Translations under genes and position numbers: made by a program
The notes under the pieces: model-generated
Told to the model about the DNA's origin: nothing
Database searches by the model: none
What the model saw: the letters and a program-made list of their open reading frames with translations, nothing else
From: Ipomoea triloba
Lineage: Eukaryota; Streptophyta; Magnoliopsida; Solanales; Convolvulaceae
Assembly: GCF_003576645.1 (NCBI RefSeq)
Contig: NC_044921.1
Span: forward strand, 25,276,029-25,340,028
DNA length: 64,000 bases
Direction of reading: 5' to 3'
Shown: in pieces, positions 58,979 to 64,000 of the stretch
How positions within the stretch are numbered: position 1 is the first letter of the stretch
Layout of the letters: every line of letters begins with the position of its first letter

Positions 58979-60169
58979 ATGGCAGAGCAGAGGCAAATCC
59001 GATTCGGAATACTGGGCTGTGCCAGCGTGGCGCGCAAGCTGGTCAGAGCTATATCGCTGACTCCGAACGCAACCATCTCCGCCGTGGGCAGCCGCTCGGC
59101 GGAGAAGGCAGCGGCCTTTGCGGCCGAGAACGAGTGCCCTGCCACCGCGAAAACTTACGGCAGCTACGACGCCGTGCTGGATGACCCGGACGTGGACGCC
59201 GTTTACATCCCTCTCCCCACCAGCCTGCACGTGCGGTGGGCCGTCCTGGCGGCGCAGAAGAAGAAGCACGTGTTGGTGGAGAAGCCGGCGGCGCTGAACG
59301 TGGCGGAGCTGGACCTGATTCTGGCGGCGTGTGAGGCCAGTGGGGTCCAGTACATGGATGCTACCGTGTGGATGCATCATCCTCGAACTGCTAAGATGAA
59401 AGAGTTCCTCTCTGATCCTCTCCGCTTTGGCCAACTCAAATCCGTAAGTTCTATAAATACTATATTGTAACAGAGTTAATAATACTTATTTGCATATCTA
59501 GTAGTGTGTTTTGTTATGATGCCTATTACATTTTCTCATTTTTAAAGTCTGACTACACCTGAACTCTACTATATATATATATATATGCGCGCGCAGGTGC
59601 ACAGCATAGTTTCGTATTTGTTTAGTGCGGATTCTCTGAAGAACGACATCCGCGTGAAGCCAGATCTGGACGGGCTGGGAGCGCTGGGCGACGCGGGCTG
59701 GTACTGCATCCGCGCGATCCTATGGGCCACCGACTACGAACTCCCGGAATCCGTCACGGCGGTGCGCGACCCGGAGGTGAACGAAGCGGGGGTCATTCTC
59801 TCCTGCGGCGCTTCCATGAAATGGCAAGACGGGAGAGTCGCCACTTTCTACAGCTCCTTCATGACCAATATGGCCACCGACATCTGCGTTTACGGCACCG
59901 CCGGAAAGCTGCGCGTCCACGACTTCATCCTCACTTTCCCGGAAAACTCCGCGTCCTTCAACACCGTCCAAGGCTCTCGCTTTACTAAGCACGTTGTGAA
60001 CACCGAGCTCCCTCAGGATCCTCTGATGGTGAGGGAGTTCTGTAATCTCGCCGGGAGTGGAGCGCCGGAGAAGAAGTGGGCGGTTATCAGCCGGAAAACG
60101 CAGCTGGTGGTGGATGCAGTCAAGGCATCTATTGAGAAAGGTTTTGAGACTATTGAGGTGGTCTACTAA
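58979..60169 (+). CDS. Gfo/Idh/MocA-type NAD(P)-binding oxidoreductase, copy 2
   Basis: Exons 58979-59443 and 59597-60169 with a 153-bp intron (donor tcc/gtaagtt, acceptor gcgcgcag) give 345 residues. The first exon is 465 nt as in copy 1 and nearly identical in sequence (IRFGILGCASVAR, HVLVEKPAAL with Lys102). The second exon keeps the family motif SLKNDIRVKPDLDGLGALGDAGWY, and then NEAGVILSCGASMKWQDGR, LRVHDFILTFPEN and ISRKTQLVVDAVKAS. It looks like the more conserved of the pair, so copy 1 is probably the diverging duplicate. The function in plants is not well defined. Confidence 0.9.
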
Positions 60170-61319
60170 GTACAATTTTTTTTTTAATAATATCTACTAA
60201 ATAAATCTATTCCAATATGTTTTATGCCATTCTATACATGGGAATGATGGGATGCCTTTTCTTTCTTTTCTTTTTTTTTTTTTGGTGAGAGGGATGCCTT
60301 TTCAATTATTGATAATCCATCTATTCTAATTTTTGTCAGATTATATTTTAGACTTCATGAATTTATCGTCTAAATCTATGAGAAGATAGTTCATGTTAAT
60401 ATAATCTCAAAATTCAACATTAAATTGTACACTTATCTGCAATTTAATATTAATGTAAACTCGAGTTCACCTTGCAAGATGCATAGTGAATGTTCACAAT
60501 TTACATACTAAATGTTCAGTATATAAATCGCAAACATTCAATATGCAAATTGTTAATATACATTCAGTATGCAAATGGATAAGGATCCACCTTGCAAGAT
60601 GAATCCGGGTTCATGGTATCCCGACCCGAGATGTCATATACTCGACATCCATTGGTTGTACTCAGTTGGCTCAAGTCTGGGACAGTGGGAAGGACTAAAA
60701 CATGGTGTACTATTGCAATTATGGAATAAATGCAGTTGGCTCTTGAGTTCATTCATCAATAATAGATCGGAGGTTCAAATGGTGTTGGTTGCTCTCTTAT
60801 ATTCACATGTAAATGTGTAATAATTACGGAATAGTAAAAATTGAGTTCAATTATGATTTATGAGCGCATTGAAACGGATGTATAAATACCGGCAAATTAT
60901 ACTGAGTGTCCACCTTGCAAGGTGGACCTGGGTCCAAAACTACGTCGTTTTTGTATTCTTTTTTTTTTTAATTAGTAAACATATTGCTGAATATAGAGTT
61001 GTCCAAAAATGTGTGAATGTAGAGGTTTCAAAGTATGAATGTAAAGTATAGAAATCGTGAATGTAGATTTATGATTGTGTGAATGTAGAGTTGCCCAGAA
61101 ATGTGTGAATGTGGAGGTTTCAAATTGTAAATATGGAGTATAGAAATCGTGAATGTAGAGTTATGCATGTGTGAATCTGTAATAGAATTAAAAAGTTCTG
61201 GCAACTTGTAGCCCTGTAATGTGTGAATGTGGAGTTCTCAAGTTGTGAATGTAGAGTATAGGACATGTGAATATAGAGTTTTGAATGTGTGAATGCATAA
61301 CAGCGGTAATATAGTTACG
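60170..61319. other. intergenic, MITE-like repeats
   Basis: No gene. 60450-60620 repeats forms of aatgttcacaatttacatac and atccaccttgcaagatg. 60905-61300 starts gtccaccttgcaaggtggac and contains several diverged copies of gtgtgaatgtagagtt, aggtttcaaa and agtatagaaatcgtgaatgt, a tandem-like interior typical of a short DNA element. Confidence 0.45.
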
Positions 61320-61329
61320 AAACACGGCT

Positions 61330-61575
61330 GGAAATCTTCATATTTCCGACCACTTTTCCGACCACTAACAAAAAGGTCGGAAAAGGTGACATTTTTTCCT
61401 TGTACCGTCAAGGAGTTGGGGTGGACGGAAAAGGGTCGGAACTTCCGACCACCTCTTACTCGGTGGTGGTCGGTATTTCCGGCCACTTTTAAAGAGTGGT
61501 CGAAAATTTTTTTTCGGCCATGTAAAATTATTTACTTTAGTCTTTTTTTCCGACCACTAAATTGGTCGGAAATCG
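61330..61575. mobile_element. CACTA-like subterminal repeat cluster
   Basis: The motif tccgaccact and its inverse agtggtcgga, complete or shortened, occur about nine times in both orientations, as in the subterminal regions of plant CACTA (En/Spm) elements. The terminal CACTA sequence itself and a transposase are not seen, so the limits and state of the element are open. Confidence 0.45.
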
Positions 61576-62900
61576 TTATATATATATATACAAAATCTTA
61601 ATGTTAGGGATTCAGACTTCTGTTTTGCGCCTCTCTCGACACGACTCCGTGCTCCACCCCGCCATCATCTCCGGAGACTGCCGTTGGCGACATTTACTCG
61701 GTCTCCAACTGGATCTCTGCCACTCCGCCGCTCACAGCCTTGTCTCCGCTTCTCCGCCGCTCACAACTCCGTCTCTCCGCTTCTCACCCTCTAACCCTCT
61801 CACCCTCTCCGTCCCTCCGTCTCTACGGTAAGTCTTTCTAACCTCACCTACTCATACTCATAGTCTCAAGCTCAACCGCTCATTCTCCAATCTCTTTGGC
61901 TCTCTAAATAGGAAACCCTAGATCTGCCTTCGAGACTTTTCTGGTGACTACCTTTGGCCATGAAAATGTAACAGGTAATTTACTGGTATTTAGTTATTTA
62001 TGATATACTGTTCTTAAATCTTGAATTTTATGGATTTATGATATTAATGAATATATGTGAATATAATCCCATATTGTTGAACATTCTTGAAGATTGTAAT
62101 TAGTTTTTTTTTTTCATTCTAAAATATGTAATTTAGTTTCGATAAGTCTAAAATTTAACTCCAATTATTACCCCCTGCTTAAGTGTAGTCAAAAGAAATT
62201 GATTCTCGCAAACCATATGCAGTGTATTAGGCCAGGCTCACCAACAATGATAGAATGGTCTGAGGGACTTCAACTTGCCAATTCATGCTTTACCAGATGC
62301 CATGAGTCAGTTTGTACTCTACATTTCCTTGGATTTGGTTCTTTTATTAGATTTGTATATTGATTTATCTTTTCTTATGCTCTATGTTGTAGACTGTTGG
62401 TTTGCATCTGTCAGTGTTGATACCATCTGCTAGTGAGCTGAAGACACTATTAATCTTATTACAGTATGTTCTCTTTACAAAAACTTGTCATCATTTCTCT
62501 ATTTGCCTTTTGACAAGTGAATTTTTTGGATCTGAACAACATTTAGTTAAGATAACGTTGTTAACAATATATGATTATTATATTCCAGGATGCAATAAGC
62601 AATAAACCTCTTAAGGGTTCTCTAAAGCAGCAATCTAAATACCAACCACCAGCAAGGAATCTTCCCAGTGAGTTACATTCTTGAAGTTTATGAATAATGA
62701 ATTTGAGAACCTGTCAAGTGCAATTTGAAAGGAATATTAAGAATGTAATTAGCTTTCTTTTTTCGTTCTAGTGGTTTGGATTCCAAATGACCAAATGGGA
62801 ATGTGGAATGTGAAATAGTAAGCAGAAGATAATAAGATTCTTTGGGCTTATTGAAAATAGTAACTAGGTATGCTTAGACGGCTTAGTTAATAAGATGCTT
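61576..62900. other. unassigned sequence, exon-like but not recognised
   Basis: 61610-61830 is CT-rich, exon-like DNA (ctccaccccgccatcatctc) ending in tctctacg/gtaagtc, which would suit a leader exon. Later pieces (62220-62310, 62390-62470, 62588-62670) have splice-like borders, but I recognise no protein in them. Confidence 0.35.
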
Positions 62901-62904
62901 TGCG

Positions 62905-63740
62905 TGATTGAGAAGTTTCTTTGGGGTATTGGTGTTAAAGAAGATGAGGCAGAGTGCTATATAATGTTTATGGCTTGGTTGAAGAACTTCTGGCTATGGT
63001 CCCTAAGCCCTATGCCTATTAGCAATATCTTTTAAATCTAATATTTGTTGTTAATTCGGGATCTTTATTATGCTTTTGTCCATCTATGACATCAATGGGA
63101 CTGATTAACTAAGTGGTTTGTTCTGTGTGTTTTTAGAGTGAAGATGAAAGAATAAATGAAGACAACAAGACAAAGGTGAATATGGTTATAATTCACTTTT
63201 TGACTTAGATGAACTGCAGAGTTTACATTTTATCCTTCTTATTCATAAATATATTATCCTTTTAGTGCTTGATGCCTTATTTATATCCACTTAGCTTGCA
63301 GGAGTCCAATAGGAATTCTATTCATGACTGTGTTTGCATTGCAGGAGCCTAGTAGTGGAGTTTACTTACTAGGAGTTTACTTCATGAAACAAACTGTGGG
63401 AAATGCATGTGGGACAATCACACTTCTTCATGTTGTTATAATATCACTTCAATTCAGAGATAAGGCTTGGTAAGTCATTATGGCATCCTTTACTTCATGG
63501 TCAATACATATTATTATTGTATTGATCATAACAATTGGCAATCTTTCTAATGCAACAACATGACTCTTTTGCTTAGTTAGAGGTATTGACAAAACTAGAT
63601 GCACTTATGCACCAACTGGTTAAAGGGTTGGCTATGAACAAGACCACATGACTAATTATTATGTACCAGTTACAGGAATATCATTGGAGCAGTCTCCTGC
63701 CAGTTGAAGATTCTCAACATGTTAATTCAGTTGCCAATGT
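62905..63740 (+). pseudogene. ubiquitin C-terminal hydrolase (UCH) fragment, frameshifted
   Basis: Three exon-like pieces match plant UCH proteins. Around 62910-63030 the frame gives FLWGIGVKEDEAECY, then a 2-bp insertion shifts it to GLVEELLAMVPKP before a TAG. 63137-63175 (flanked by ttttag and gtgaat) gives an acidic SEDERINEDNKTK. 63345-63469 gives EPSSGVYLLGVYFMKQTVGNA and CGTITLLH, including the oxyanion Gln and active-site Cys (NAC) of the family, with a 15-bp internal duplication (ggagtttactt twice), and then diverges. A last piece near 63690-63730 (VEDSQHVNSVA) is doubtful. The catalytic His and Asp region is not found. It is a pseudogene, possibly captured by the CACTA-like element just upstream. 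Confidence 0.72.
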
Positions 63741-64000
63741 GAGTTTCTTGTTTGCCCATTTATTTACCGAAAAATTTTCAACATGTTGTGTGTAATTTTT
63801 TAATTTCATCTATGTTTTAATAGTCTTTTTTGTGTTCTAATACAGTGAACTTTTTGGTGCTATGTTCTAATACTATGAACTTTTTGACTCTACTAATTCT
63901 ATCTGTCTTTATTTCCTTTACAACAAGATAAAACTAGCATATTAGTCATCTGATTAATTATACTTGGAAGTTATTAGCAGTGTTTTTTTTTTTTTTTTTT
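63741..64000. other. window end, nothing recognised
   Basis: AT-rich DNA with a short direct repeat (tatgttctaatac... / tgtgttctaatacag...tgaactttttg) and a terminal poly-T run. Confidence 0.4.

Noticed and set aside
55200..59434. Arginine-rich minus-strand frames opposite the oxidoreductase genes
   Set aside because: Shadow frames of the GC-rich first exons, present in both copies only because the exons are duplicated.
14787..60169. UGT array, methyltransferase, oxidoreductases and kinase as a biosynthetic gene cluster
   Set aside because: The methyltransferase is a cell-wall QUA2 type with a membrane anchor, the kinase is a signalling type, and no backbone-forming enzyme or P450 is present. 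Tandem duplication explains the UGT array.

Overview
This window looks like nuclear DNA of a eudicot plant. Genes are split by GT-AG introns, flanks are very AT-rich and full of MITEs, SINEs and LINE ends, and the proteins belong to plant families (UGT85-type glucosyltransferases, an FBW2-like F-box protein, a QUA2-like methyltransferase, a purine permease). My impression is Solanales, perhaps Convolvulaceae (Ipomoea-like), but this rests on recognising protein and repeat style, not on a search.

Layout. 1-112: first codons of a purine-permease-like gene on the minus strand, running off the window. 337-2945: a large fold-back element with imperfect inverted arms of about 330-360 bp enclosing a 119-bp tandem array. 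5720-6831: an F-box gene (minus strand) whose long 5' intron carries a SINE with a visible target-site duplication. 7724-10606: an exact 1,441-bp tandem duplication with a single N at the junction, carrying a tRNA-Val(CAC) in each copy; this is probably an assembly artefact. 10607-12540: AT-rich DNA with a degenerate DNA transposon.

12540-44324 is the main feature: a tandem array of UGT85A-type glucosyltransferases, all on the plus strand. Each has a 520-nt first exon and a roughly 940-nt second exon. Genes 1-3 (14787, 22459, 29724) form one subgroup (PAQGH, HNGWNS). Genes 4-6 (32927, 38486, 42042) form a second subgroup (PAQSH, HCGWNS). Gene 5 is broken by a 19-bp deletion upstream of the sugar-donor box. 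A seventh, heavily decayed copy lies at 27.0-27.8 kb, and an orphan UGT promoter sits at 40.9 kb. Shared upstream and downstream flanks show that whole 7-8 kb units were duplicated, and later transposon insertions date some of the steps.

44325-51421 is gene-poor and holds a SINE, an LTR-like piece, a 160-bp tandem repeat and a MITE. 51422-54215 is an eight-coding-exon putative Golgi methyltransferase of the QUA2 type. 55260-60169 holds two tandemly duplicated Gfo/Idh/MocA-type oxidoreductases on either side of a single-exon protein kinase whose DFG motif reads DFR. From 61.3 kb on there is CACTA-like subterminal sequence followed by eroded exons of a ubiquitin C-terminal hydrolase.

The UGT array is a local duplication cluster; the other genes do not obviously form a pathway with it. 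I see no wholly new biological system. The most interesting signals are the fold-back element, the birth and death of genes in the UGT array, the DFR kinase and the UCH fragment beside CACTA-like DNA.
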